Positions 1 through 11,359 of a stretch of DNA of 20,276 nucleotides are shown here, piece after piece. Below the pieces are notes generated by a model. The model worked only from the letters and a program-made list of their open reading frames with translations. It was not told the DNA's origin and did not search any database. The DNA comes from Smittium mucronatum (Eukaryota; Kickxellomycota; Harpellomycetes; Harpellales; Legeriomycetaceae): NCBI GenBank assembly GCA_001953115.1, contig LSSL01000316.1, forward strand, positions 1 to 20,276. The letters are read 5' to 3'. The translations under genes and the position numbers were made by a program. Positions within the stretch are counted from its first letter, which is position 1, and each line of letters starts with the position of its first letter.

Positions 1-1
1 T

Positions 2-64
2 AGTGGAGACAGCGCACAGCGTTGCACTATTGTTGGTTGGGAGTAGTGGAGATAGCGCACGGCG
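2..64 (+). repeat. Imperfect 20-bp tandem pair, 43-bp period
   Basis: A segment beginning AGTGGAGACAGCGCAC at position 2 recurs as AGTGGAGATAGCGCAC at position 45, two differences over about 20 bases. The period of 43 is not a multiple of three, so it would not preserve a reading frame. The second unit lies inside the part shared with the right-hand copy. Confidence 0.6.
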
Positions 65-377
65 ATTCGGAGGACAGCGATTCCAGAGGAGGACCATCTA
101 GAAACAGGAGGAACCGATCGTTTAGCACAGCTGAAACATAGTCTGTGCACAAGTCCGGCGTTCGACAGTCAGACGGATCTCAGCGACTAACAGCTATTTG
201 TAGAAAAGCCATGTCGATCAATCCCACGTTTTTGTAGGAGCCTAATTTTATTAATCCTGTTAGAAGTAGGCTCTGAATAGGAGCTCAATAGCTTCAATGG
301 ACTGTTGTTCATTGACAAAGAGCTTAATTCATGACTGCACGTAACCTTAGTCATACAGCCTACTTGAAGCAATGCCA

Positions 378-384
378 GGGGGGG
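378..384 (+). repeat. G7 tract in left repeat copy
   Basis: Seven G follow GAAGCAATGCCA. The right-hand copy has a run of at least 14 G at the same place (20263-20276), so this homopolymer is length-variable between copies. Confidence 0.8.
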
Positions 385-470
385 TCTTTCGGTTGGTAGA
401 TTGAACTCTTTTCCCGTAGGTACGCAGCCGGTAGTCCGGCAGAGGAGCTTATTGTAGTTAAGATAATAGT

Positions 471-1203
471 CTTTTCTATACGTCTTTTTCTTTTTTTCAA
501 ATTTTTTTAGTATAGTTTTTAATGACGTTATCTTACAATAAAATTCCGTGATACAAAAAAAAAAAAAGGGTAAATTTCTCGATATTATTTTTAGAGATTT
601 TTTATTTTGTCCCCATAGAGGCTTTCAAAAAAAACATCTATCTGTCAATAATCAAATAAAAAAGATAAAATAGAGACACATATTAAAAATATATATTGTT
701 AATTACTCGACAAAAAAATGGTTCTAATATCAATTAATTAAGTTTATTTTTGAACTTCGCTCAAAAAAGTATATTAATTAAGTCCGATTCAGTCCTCAAA
801 CCGTTTTAAAAAAATATATATACCACGAGTTTACCGCATATATTTTATAGAAATTTTAATTTTTAAATAAATTTGAAATATATATATATCATAAGAATAA
901 TTTAATAAAATTTCATTTAACTATAATTTTGCGTGGGGGTTATAAATAAGTGGAGAACATTAGCGTCATGTAACGGCTTAATTGTTTTAAAAAAACCAAT
1001 TTTTCTTGTAAATGTGTATGATAAATATTTTTCGAGCTTAAATCAAGTTATATAAAACTCTCATCTAAAGATTTTATTTTTCAGTCTAAGGAAGAAAACT
1101 TAAGTTTTTTTCGTTTTTTAAACGCTTTATAAAAACTGAATACTCTTTTAACTTACTGAAAGATAGTTAAATTTATTATTATTAAGGTATAAAAAATATA
1201 GTT
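471..1203. other. AT-rich stretch without recognisable gene
   Basis: Long A and T runs and ATATAT tracts dominate. No coding frame, RNA gene or terminal inverted repeat could be supported. The left end of the hAT element that follows should lie here, but no TIR or 8-bp target duplication was found by eye. Confidence 0.6.
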
Positions 1204-3014
1204 AAGTGGTAACCGAACAATTATCTGGGAATATTACTCCAGGAATGATGACAGTTCTATCTTTAATCTATGCCAAAGCGTTATTAGGTGCAAGGAGGAT
1301 GCTACAACATCTTTAGCTTAACATTTGAAAAAGCATGATATTGATACCAAAAAAGAACAGGAAGAAAGAAAAACTAGAAAAAAAGAAATATCTACATCCT
1401 TTAGCAATACAGAACAAACATGTACGTATTTAGCTGCTAATTATGGTTTTTCGATAAATTCGATATCAAAAAGCCAATCTATAAAGAGAGTTTCAGACTT
1501 CTTAACATCCCTTTTCCATCAAGTAAATCGAATACAAAGAAAAAAATATTGGATTATCATAAAGAAAAGGTTTTAGAGATAGCGGAACTACTCCAAAAAA
1601 AAATGAAGAAAGATTCAGTATAACTTTATATGAATGGAAAAATATAAAGCTGTATCAATTTTTGGGAATAAATGCACATTTAAATGACGGTAAGATCATA
1701 AATTTGGGTCTTGTAAAAATATACGGAATTCGCACATCAGAAAATTTGGTAGATTTGGTGACAAATAGATCAAGTATTTTTGGTTTAAATCTTATAAGAG
1801 ATGTAGCTGGCTGTACAAATGATGGCACATCAGTTATGGTTAAATACAGGTCATTGATACCATCAGAAACCCGACTATGCTTAAACCATGGTATCCATCT
1901 AGACATAACAAAATTTTTGTAAAGAAAATTATCCTGGAATTTCGGAACAGTCACAGATAATTTTTTTAGATGAAAACTCTGAGTTAGATAGAAATATAGC
2001 TGATTTTAGTGGTACCTTCGATATTAAAGTTTACTCAAACACAGTTCTTTTTTATAGCTGTGATATATCGGAATATGCTATTACACTCAAGAAAATAATA
2101 AATTTTTTAGAATGTTCATCTATAAGAAATAACGACTTCCAAAACCCAGTTTTTAAAAAACATGGTAAAAGACTTGAACTTAAAACAGACTCTCGGATTG
2201 GATGGGGATCAATAGTTCCAATGCTTTAAAGGTTTTTACTGCCTCATGGCATTGTGAGAGAGTATTTAAATGAAAGTGGTGGATAATATAAAAATATATG
2301 TATGGACATAGATTTAATAAAACTACATGAGTTACATGAGCTACTTAAATCTTAAGAAAAAGCGATCGATTAATTTAGTTCAAACAATAGTAGCTTGAAT
2401 AATGGGGATATAGCATATGAAAAATATATAGAAGTTTTTCAAAACTTAAAACTTGCCTTTCATTAAAACCATTGGAATCTATAAAAAAATATTATCATAA
2501 AAAAAGAAGCATAAAAGCGGTTTCAGCTTTGAAATTATTAAAAAAAGCAAAAGTTCCTGAATATTTGATTCAAAACGGAGAAGTAATACTTTAATATTCA
2601 AACAAAAATGAGATAATTGAATTTTTATCGAATGAATTCTATAGATTATTTGAATACACTTCTGAAATAAACAAAAGTCAAGACTTAGAAATTTGAACTT
2701 TATAAAAAGACTAAGCTTTTGATAAAAAATATCAAGAGCTTTCAAATTTGCAACTATCTGATCCGGATAAAAGCTCATCTTCAGAATCTATTCAAGATGG
2801 TATCGAGTTTTATTTAGTAAAAAAAAACAAAACCGAAAATTTAGAAAATTTAAATAAAAGCTTGTTAACAATTCAGCAAAAATCAACATCATCTGAACGT
2901 ACTTTCTCTGTTTCTGATGGATTTTGCACTAAAATAAGAATTATAATGAGTCATGAGCTCTTAGACGCTTTGGTTTTTTTAATATAATATTTCGAAAATT
3001 CTGACTATCTTTAG
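1204..3014 (+). pseudogene. Decayed hAT-superfamily transposase with BED zinc finger
   Basis: About 600 codons of a cut-and-paste transposase can be followed through frames 2, 1, 3, 1 and 3. The N-terminus (1226-1345) is a BED finger: WEYYSRNDDSSIFNLCQSV, then RCKEDATTSLA, a stop at 1319-1321, and HLKKHD. The first zinc Cys appears replaced by Phe (FNLC where CNLC is expected). The frame moves to 1 near 1510 and to 3 near 1606, giving RFSITLYEWKNIK, then GINAHLNDGKIINLGLVKI, the block NDGTSVMVKYRSL and LCLNHGIHLDITKFL, typical of the hAT core. Frame 1 from 1918 gives SRIGWGSIVPML, and further on DIAYEKYIEVFQN. Frame 3 from about 2480 ends with STSSERTFSVSDGFCTKIR and LLDALVFLI, the hAT dimerisation motif. 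Stops lie at 2227 and several later sites. Non-functional; family assignment is secure from motif order. Confidence 0.9.
1226..1345 (+). pseudogene. BED zinc-finger domain of the hAT transposase
   Basis: Aromatic W/Y residues followed by C-x(n)-C and HLKKH spacing mark a BED-type DNA-binding finger. It normally binds the transposon ends. Here one zinc ligand is apparently Phe and a nonsense codon (TAA at 1319-1321) replaces a residue just before the HLKKH helix, so the finger is dead. Confidence 0.8.
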
Positions 3015-6000
3015 CTCCTTATTATTAAGAATATTGCTTTCAATCGAAAAACATATTAAAATGTTTCCTTTTTTAAAAAAAATAAAAGACAAATGCAGTA
3101 TCTAAATACTTATTCATGATATAGCAATTTTCTCTGTCTATATAAAGCTCTGAGTAAAAATTTAAACAAATTTTTATTTTTAAATACCTTTTGAATTTTA
3201 TTTATTCTTTAGTTTTAATATTACTTTGAAGATTTACTAATATCATTAATCGCTATCTTTTTTAGTGCTGTGGTTCGAAAAAGTTCCAAAAAAAGCCAAA
3301 ATTACTTCTATTTTACAAAAATTTTGACTATAACATGTTTTTTATTAATTCAAACCCCTATAAAAAATTTATGGAATATTAAAAACTTAATTTAAGATGT
3401 TTCTAGAGCTCTATGGCTAGTTTTAGTCCATATTATATAAATTTTCGTAAGTAATCATCTATATTATGCTTGGTGTTTTATTTAATAATTCTTTTACTTT
3501 TTCATAGAAAATTTTCATATTTGGAATAAAAACTTATTTTCACTTCGGTAAACCAATATTTAGATAATATTTTGCAGTTTTCAGACAATTTTAACTAAGA
3601 TTAATAATAAATAGTTCGAAATATATTCACCAATTTCAGCCTAACTTCAAATAATTTTTTTTTTTTCAATAATACAGCTAAAAAAACTCGATTATTTCGA
3701 GATGATATCCAATAGAATTTTGTGATATTAGGTTAGATAAGGTGATTAAAAAACATTCTTAATCATACGATTATTATGTTATATTCGATAAAAAAATAAG
3801 TTCTTCAAAAGCTGCATATTTTTTATGTTTTATTTGAATCATTTGACAATAAAAAATCAAAGCTTGATCATAATGTATGATATTGTTAAAGCTCAACATA
3901 AAGTAAAGCAAGAATAAGAATAGTATACATAAATATTGTTTAATTAATAATTCCAAAATTTTTAAATCAAAAATTTTTATTTTCGCATCTAGGATTAGTC
4001 CAAAAGTATTTATCTTATTGGAAATTACATTTTTTACCCGATTAATATTAAATCAGGCTTTCAATTTCAATTTTTATTTAATAATAGAAGTAAATAGCTT
4101 TTAAAAAAAATCTCCTCAAATGATACCACTTTTTTTTAAAAAAAAAACTTAGCTGTAAGCTATATTCTGAAAAATCCAGTATATTCATAGAAATTATTTG
4201 TATTCATGTATCCAAGAATATGGTAAACATAGTGTTATCACTTGATTTTTACCATCAGAGTAATAATACAGAGTTTAAGGCATATGGAGGAAATATATTT
4301 TAAAATTTGAGCATTTTTTAGTTTCAAAAAACATAAAATAAATATAAATTTCAATTTTATTGATGGGTAGCTTTGCTTTTTGAGATATTTCTAAAATTGA
4401 ATTATCAGAAATTAATCGTGATTAATCATGATCAACCGATTAATCATTATTTTTAACATCGATTAATCGATTAATTGGATATTGGATTCTCTAGTTTCAA
4501 TCAACGAAATAGATATTTTAATATTAATTAATTGGTTGATGGGAAAAATTAATTTCACATTTTTAAATTATTTTTTTGTAAAATTTAATGCAAATAAAAA
4601 TAAAACTAGGAAGTAGACAGAATTTTTATAGGTTTTTCAGATTTTTTTCGCAGAGTGCCAGTTTTTTCCAGATCTAATCACGGTGTAAAAGATAATGTTA
4701 ATCATTTTAATAATATCATCTTTATTAGATCTAAATAGAGTTGGAGTAGCAGATTTATCTGAGTTATTATTTACTCCTAATCAGTTACGGTAGCACCCCG
4801 CTTAGGTGCACAAATTGAATCCAGATTAAAAAAGTAAACAATTAAGCTGTATACTAATTTAATCCAATAATTTTTTCGATTTGATAAATTTTATGCAATT
4901 TAGTTTATTAAATTTTACCATAGATTACATAATATCAAAAATACTATTTAAACTATTCGATTACAAACTGGATACGCAAATAAAAGAAGGTGCTACTGAT
5001 TGTTATATATTATATTGATCATGTCCACATATAAGTATCTTAATATCTATATATTTTTTTATGGATTTAAAAATTTTAATTTTTGGATTTGACTCACCGA
5101 AATCTATCTCACGAAATGTGCAAATTTTTCATTAGAACTTCAAAAATTTCTATATTATTTTTTTTTTCTGATATAATTCTAGAAATTAACATATTTGAAT
5201 ATAAACTTTCGATAATTTTTTATCCGATAATTTCTGATATTATAGACAAACTAGCATATCTGTATTCAATTAAGTTTTATACTCAATGGGGGTATATTTA
5301 TAGAGTCTGTATCTGTATTCTTTTTTTTTATAAATATTTCCAATATATTCAAAATATCTGGTAAAAATATTTGAGATAATAAATCGATTTTTAAAGGGGG
5401 TTTTAATGTCTAGGAAATTAAATTTCATAATATAAAGACTTTTTTTTAGGAATAATTAAGAATTCAGAACTTGAATGTTTCAATAATGTTTTATTATCAG
5501 AGAAATTATTGCAATTGCTCACCGATTACAGTAAACATCTGAAATTAGAAAAATAATCTATTTATATCAAAAAAAGTGTTAGCCTATTTTTTTCAAATGG
5601 AATATTATAAAATATTGAGAAATTTACCTAATTATACCAAATAAAAATTAAAAGGTTGAAGCTTTATATTTATATGAGGCAAAAAATTATCAAACAAGGT
5701 TTATTTAAAATAGTTTTAAATAATAGTTCATCTAATTCTCCTTATAATACTTCATGTCTATATATATTACAAAATAACAAAAATTTTACTAATTTAGCTT
5801 TATTAAACCAATAAAACTTTACATCTTATTCAAATAAATATACGAGATGGTGATAATATAGCAAAGAAAAATAAGAAAAACAATTTAAATGCCTATACAG
5901 CTATAATATATATTTTTTCAAATGGCAAGAAAAATCAAAAATTTAATTAAAAGCGACATAAATATTTATGAATAATCGTGAAAAAATAAATTTATGTTAC

Positions 6001-6412
6001 TTAGTTTGGATTTTTTGTCTTTGTCCAAAATATTTTTTTTCATAATTTCACCAAATTGGTAAATAAATAATTAAAAAGAAACTATATCGTTATTTTATAT
6101 TATGCGCGTAAAATAATCGATATATTTAAAATTAAGAAGTCAGCATGAATTTAATCTATATGAAATTCAAATTGACATTTACATATCTTGGTCAAATTAA
6201 AAAATATTAAATATGACTTTACTTTCTTTATAGAATTATAAACTTATCTTTATTTTCAATATAAAATTAAGCCCCTATTTTATATTATTTCTGAAGCTCG
6301 CAGCATATTAATATATTTAAAAAATAAAAAATTAATGTAAAAAAAGTTAGAAAAAATCTCTATGATTTATAATTAGCATAGATACCTTCAAAGTGTGCAT
6401 TATATAATTGAT
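3015..6412. other. AT-rich stretch without supported gene
   Basis: About 3.4 kb with very high A+T, homopolymer runs and dense stops in all frames. A hydrophobic open frame at 5083-5364 (+) has the Phe/Ile/Tyr/Leu bias of translated AT-rich DNA and no recognisable domain, so it is not called. A GC bump near 4780-4820 and a cluster of ATTAATC words near 4411-4476 are the only local structures noticed. No tRNA or rRNA was recognised. Confidence 0.6.
4411..4476. repeat. Cluster of ATTAATC / GATTAAT words
   Basis: Within about 65 bases the words ATTAATC and GATTAAT recur several times in both orientations, including ATTAATCGTGATTAAT and the palindrome ATTAATCGATTAAT. It may be a degenerate tandem array or a protein-binding cluster. 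With such AT-rich background a chance origin remains possible. Confidence 0.4.
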
Positions 6413-7614
6413 TATGAATCAAATCAGCCTAATTATTATAGCTGAACTTTTCAAAACTCAAAAAGAAAAATTCGATGAAATTTACTCGGTTTGAAAGAAA
6501 AATAATAGAAAAGCAAGTATTAAAATGGGAAGGAAATCTAAATTTATTTCCAAGGTCAAAATTTTTGTTCTTACGAAATATTTATGAAGTATTAGAAAAA
6601 TTATGTGGCAATTTTAGTATATCTATCCCGTGACCTGAAAAATAGTCAATTCTACTGGATATATTGTTATAGGATTACTATTAAAATTTTGTCTATACAG
6701 TATAAACGAAGGCTCCCAGTCGTTAAAGTCAGTAGAAATGCTAACATTATAGATGTCACTAAAATTATATAATTAAATTTTTTTTTCTTATTTTTCAAAA
6801 TAAACAAATTGAGCTATTTCAGGGTAAAAAATTGTGCCATTCAGTTAAAAAACCATCCTTACTATGTAAAATGAAAAATAACAGTCATTTATATTCAAAA
6901 AAATTCATTTATAAGCCCATTAGTCTAAGGTTTGGTTCATTATACATAATAAATAGAAAAATGAAGGATGATTAACAAATTTTTTAAAATAAATTATCTT
7001 GTGATTAAAGAATCGAGGTCGAAAATTATTGTTATGCTGAATAATATATAATAACCGAAAAAGGCTATTTTGACTTGGAAAATTTTTTTGAGGTTTTTAT
7101 ACTCCAAAAAGAAATAATTAATGTTACAAGGTTTTCTCGAAATTTTCGGATTAATAATTCCCAACAAGAATCAAAGAGTGTTTAATGAAAGCTCCAATGG
7201 AGAGCTATAAAAATAAACAAAATAAAACATTTGTTTTTTTATGCTTTTTTAGAAGATTGAAATGTATTTTTAAATTTATGAGTGATAACTATATGGGATC
7301 TAATGATAATAATGAGATTTTTATTGATATATGTGATATTTAGAAAAATTTATATAATCAATTCACAGCTTAGGAATGAAAAATAAAAATAAATGATTCT
7401 TTAAGTGTGAAAAGAATTATCATTTTATAAAAAAAATTCGAAAGGGAAATATTAAACAAATCTAACAAGAGAATTGAATCCAGGGCTCTAATTTCAAGCT
7501 GCATCAAAAAGAAGTGGGGATTCAATATATGGATTAAAAAGAAACTAGGGGAGGGATCAAAAAGTTCTTCCAAGAAAGAGCCAGAAAAAAGCGAATTTTA
7601 TTTTTTTTCAATAT
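6413..7614 (+). pseudogene. Unidentified decayed coding region (patchwork frames)
   Basis: Several plus-strand segments have far fewer stops than the surroundings and balanced polar residues. 6413-6490 opens with MNQISLIIIAELFKTQKEKF. Frame 1 from 6475 reads through KIIEKQVLKWEGNLNLFPRS to a stop after about 52 residues. Frame 2 (6614-6775) gives SRDLKNSQFYWIYCYRITIK and RRLPVVKVSRNANIIDVT. Frame 1 resumes at 6802 (KQIELFQGKKLCHSVKK) and runs to about 7184 with four internal stops. Frame 3 (about 7150-7614) gives FPTRIKECLMKAPMESYK and later FEREILNKSNKRIESRALIS. Together this resembles one gene of roughly 380 codons broken by frameshifts. I do not recognise the family; another old transposon ORF is the likeliest guess. 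The minus-strand frame at 7370-7573 is read as a shadow of it. Confidence 0.4.
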
Positions 7615-9933
7615 AATGACTTTTTTTTTAGTAAAAAGTACATACCAGGCGTTATATTTCTGATTTTATCAATTCTTATCATTAAAGGTTAAAATAGCTA
7701 TCCATAAAAATTTTATTTTTCAAAACAAATTTTTTTATTTATGAATTTAGTATAAAGGGAGGAAATAAACCCAAATAAATGTTAAAAGTATTTTTTCTCT
7801 TACGCCTCAAATTTTAAATTCAATTTTTTTCGATTCTAATCGAATTATTGCAATTTTTTTTTCTATTGGATTTAAATTTTAGAAATTTTAGACTTTGATT
7901 GGTAAATGATTATTTTGATCACAATTATTTTATATATTTAAGATGCATCCAATAACCGATAATTATAAATAACATTCAAGTTTTAGGAATTTCAATTTGA
8001 ATTCAAGAAAATTTATGTTTTCGTTTTTATAAATTGTCTTTTTATTTTAGGTATAACTAAAATTTAGAAAAATAAAAGCGTTTTTAATACAATCAAAATC
8101 AATTTATTTTAGAAAACTCGAAATATCAGTAGATCATATACAAATCTAATTCTAAGGGGAAAAAAAAACCTAGAAATAATGAATTCGAATAAATAAACAC
8201 CTTATTTAGAGTTTTAGCGTCTAGAAGCCCTAATTTTCTGATTATAATATTAAAATTCTGTAAAATTCTTTTTATGGGCATAAATATACTCAAGAATTTT
8301 TATTATCATGCAGAAATAATCTAATTTAAACTTTTTTGCCATTCTCGAGCATAAAAACAAGAAGATATCAGGGTTGAATTTTTTTTTAAAAAATTTCTGG
8401 GAAATTTTAATTGAAATATATTATCATTATAATCTCAGAATATACTATTTAATTGCCATGTGTTCGATAAGCTTTTTTATTTAAAAATAACAAATTTGCC
8501 TCCATAATTTTGAAACCCCGTATTATTATTTTTATAGGACTAATAGTTCAATAAAAAAAATTTTAATCTAAAACTATATGAAATAGTTTTTAAGGGATTT
8601 GATTTTTGATTTGAATTTACTATTTGTTGTTTCAATGGGATTTTAACTATTGTTTAATCATAAATTTGCTATATTTATAATGATTAAATAATAATAAAAA
8701 ATTAATTAAATGTAAAATAGCACATTCACTAATATTTGCTAATTAGAAAGGAATTTCAAAATCAGAATGAAAAAAGCCTGTTTCTTAGTTGAAATTAATT
8801 CGCAACTATTTTATGAAAAAATCTTTTTCTTTCTAGAAATTATTGATAGTTTCAATAAATAAAAAATTCAAAAACTTTTTTAAATTTGATCTCCTAATAA
8901 ATCCAATAATATTTACGCTTTTAGAGTTTATATCCTTTCATATTCGCAAAATACACATATTTTCAATCTGAAATGCCGAGTATTTTTTATTATTTTTAAA
9001 CGGAATTCATTTCGATTAAATATTTTTTTGGATTAAAATAATTGTATTATCCAAAGTTGAGATAAAATTTCTGCGATAACAGATAAAAAGTTTTAATTAC
9101 GAGTATATTTATAGTAGATCTTGAATTTTTAGTATTAGAAAACTTGATTATGAATAAAATCGAACCCCGATAAAACATATATGAAAAAGGCTAATTCAGA
9201 GCGCGTATTATTGGCACATTTTTAAAGAATAAAGCTCCAAGTAGACCTCTGAAAATCCAATATATTTACTATTAGAGCATAAAATCAATTTAATTGAACT
9301 TAAGCTAGTGACTCCACTTTTTTTTGGCTTAGAATAGATTATTTTATGTATAAAATACCCTTTATTTATCTAAAATAATTGTTTACAACATTTCTATTAA
9401 TTTATCCAATTTGATGTTAATTGATTATAGCATGTGTTTTTATGCGTATTGAAATAATATAATTAATGAAATTTAAAAAAAATTTAATTGGTACAATACG
9501 AATTCATATTGCATATATGAATAACAAGAGCTTTTTAAATAAGGAAATCAAATTAACAAAGAGGGTCTAAATTTTCAAATTAATCCCCATTTTACGAATA
9601 AAAGACCCATAAATAAACTACAAGTTTTTTTTAGGAATGTCCAAGCCCTTTAGAGCGAAGAATAATCCATATTATATAGAGGGATGATACATATTATGTT
9701 TTAATGTCTTATTGGATAAAGCTAGTGAATTAAATTAACCCAAAAATGTAATTTTTTTTGGCCTAGACTGTGAGGTACAAGTTTGTTTTATTCTTATATC
9801 TTTCAGAAAATTTAAATAGGATTTGGAGAGTGGGGCTTAATATGTATATTCTCCCAGTATAATATTGATTAATCTTTCCTTTAAATAGCATGATCAATCT
9901 TAACATTATACTTCAGAGAGGTGACATAATAAG
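7615..9933. other. AT-rich stretch without recognisable gene
   Basis: About 2.3 kb of AT-rich sequence with dense stops, runs of A and T, and no motif I could assign. It adjoins the 3' end of the DIRS-like element, whose terminal repeat should lie in its last few hundred bases, but no repeat was identified there. Confidence 0.6.
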
Positions 9934-11021
9934 TTACTCAAGATTTAAAATCGAATTAGCAAATAAATTTAAAAAATTCATTGAAATTATATAATACGTA
10001 TAAAATATGGTATAATTATGCCAAAAGGTGAGTGAAACTATGTTATTTGAAGTTGGACTAGTGTTGGCTACCAGATTGACTTTTATTTCTCTTTCTTTTG
10101 ATATTTGGTTCATGGGGTAGCGGAAAATTAACTCTAATATAGAGTGATGTATATAGTTATAATATCCACTGATTATGGCACGGAATTATAATTGAATATT
10201 CATAAAATCTTGATTATAATCTTTGGCTGTTATTTGAGTGTGATTTTGGTCAAATATTATACGTTTTCTTGTCTTTATATACTATATACGCTTCTACAGG
10301 GTATAAGAAGAGATTTTAATTGGAGTTTATTGGTCAGAGGTTTTCTATGGGATGGTCTCCACGTTTTTCTTTCGGAGATACTGTCACCATAAGTAGCTCT
10401 CCACGCTCTACTAAACTTTTTTGTTCGTCGATCCTATTTATGTCACTCGATTGTAGAAAAACTTATACTGAAAATAGCCAGTACTGCTTTGAGGTTAGTT
10501 GCTTACCTGCGAGGTCCGAATAAAGAAAAAATTTCTTATATAAATCCAACTCTGGAGAAATATATATATCCTTGTTAATAAATGTTTTGATTGATTTATC
10601 TTCCAATTTTCTTAGAAAACTCTGAAAAAATAGGGTGGAATTCCTATCCTGTAGGATTATCTGACAGTTTTAATAGTGCTGAATTTTAGATCTATTTAGA
10701 GAAAATTTTCAGTTTAACTAAGGTATAAATCTCAGCTAGACAGTTTTTTACCTTTTCTGCAGATATTTTAATTGAAATATAATTCGATATTATCCAGTCT
10801 AGAAATATCCGTTTCATAGAACTGTAGCTTGATCGACGCCTGAATCGATGTTTAATTATGAAGAAAAGATCAAAAGCGTAATTTATAAGATCTTGCGTTT
10901 TGAAGAATTTATTCTGATACTCATAGTCATTCAGCTCCAAATTATTTTTCCTAGAGCAGATATTTCCAATTTTTGGATCCGGAACTACTATATTTGCTTG
11001 TAGAATTTTTTTTCGTATCAC
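9934..11021 (-). pseudogene. Tyrosine recombinase of the DIRS-like element
   Basis: An open stretch at 10692-11021 reads KKILQANIVVPDPKIGN (linker) and then MKRIFLDWIISNYISIKIS and AEKVKNCLAEIYTLVKLK, the N-terminal SAM-like fold of DIRS recombinases (W-x-x-W-C-x-x-N-x-(I/L), ENV-x-x-FLAE). STIKTVR follows near 10680. The catalytic core is recognisable at about 10530-10316: SDLAGKQLTSKQYWLF, FLQSSDINRIDEQKSLVERG and TVSPKEKRGDHPIENL. After a frame change come LFLYPVEAYIVYKDKK and, near 10080-9980, VNLVANTSPTSNNIVSLTFW and NYTIFYTYY, where the last Tyr pair matches the nucleophile position. The box I Arg (R-x-SDI) is Gln (codon at 10451-10453). The enzyme would integrate circular cDNA. The frame ends at a TAA at 9934-9936. 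Confidence 0.85.
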
Positions 11022-11359
11022 TGAGAGAGCTATTGGGTCCGAAAAAAAATACCAGAGTTATAATTTGGCTCTACCAGCGTCATCGTAGCCCATTCTTCAC
11101 TTAAACTCTGATCCACTTTTTGAATTAAGTTCCATGATGGAAATCATTAAGTTCTGTTCCATTTGGACTAACTGAAGAACAATGAACTCTGTACAACTGA
11201 GTTGCTATCTGGGAATCAGAAAAAGCGATAATCCTTCTTTTTTTTTTTTCATATTTGAGGCGAAAAAACACCTCAGTGCGGTCCATATATAGAATTTAGC
11301 TTTCTATATATTTTTCGATGAAGTAAAAAATTATTTTAAGGAAGTTAGTCACCTTTGCT

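Larger units (their letters stand above)
1..470. repeat. Dispersed GC-richer repeat, left copy
   Basis: This block is clearly less AT-rich than the DNA that follows it. From 28 to 384 it matches 19913-20276 in the same orientation. The first part (28-141 against 19913-20026) aligns without gaps at a constant offset of 19885, with mostly single-base changes; a one-base indel follows at about 144. Similarity runs to the G tract at 378-384, where copy 2 reaches the window edge. The GC-richer sequence continues to about 470, so the repeat unit may be longer than the shared part. Frames are open on both strands: a plus-strand frame ends in an Arg/Ser-rich tail (RNRRNRSFSTAET then stop at 139-141), and a minus-strand frame contains DYVSAVLNDRFLLFLDG. 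I cannot tell which, if either, is coding. A retroelement fragment is likely, but no domain was recognised. Confidence 0.8.

Noticed and set aside
187..372. Minus-strand open frame of 61 codons in the left repeat
   Set aside because: The corresponding frame in the right copy is broken by stops and shifts, so no conserved protein is supported.
378..470. GC-rich text after the left G tract considered as rRNA or as the VGGRL start of a DIRS polymerase
   Set aside because: No rRNA core sequence was recognised, and the resemblance (LSVGRLNSF) is too short to support homology.
1655..1954. Minus-strand open frame of 99 codons
   Set aside because: It is the complement of the conserved hAT core on the plus strand.
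2479..2778. Minus-strand open frame of 99 codons
   Set aside because: It is antisense to the hAT C-terminal region and is Leu/Phe/Ile-rich, typical of a shadow.
5083..5364. Hydrophobic plus-strand open frame of 93 codons, apparently membrane-like
   Set aside because: The Phe/Ile/Tyr/Leu excess is what AT-rich DNA gives by chance; no start context, domain or neighbouring evidence supports it.
10192..10523. Two plus-strand open frames (10192-10392 and 10320-10523)
   Set aside because: Both are antisense to the tyrosine-recombinase core, which explains their openness and composition.
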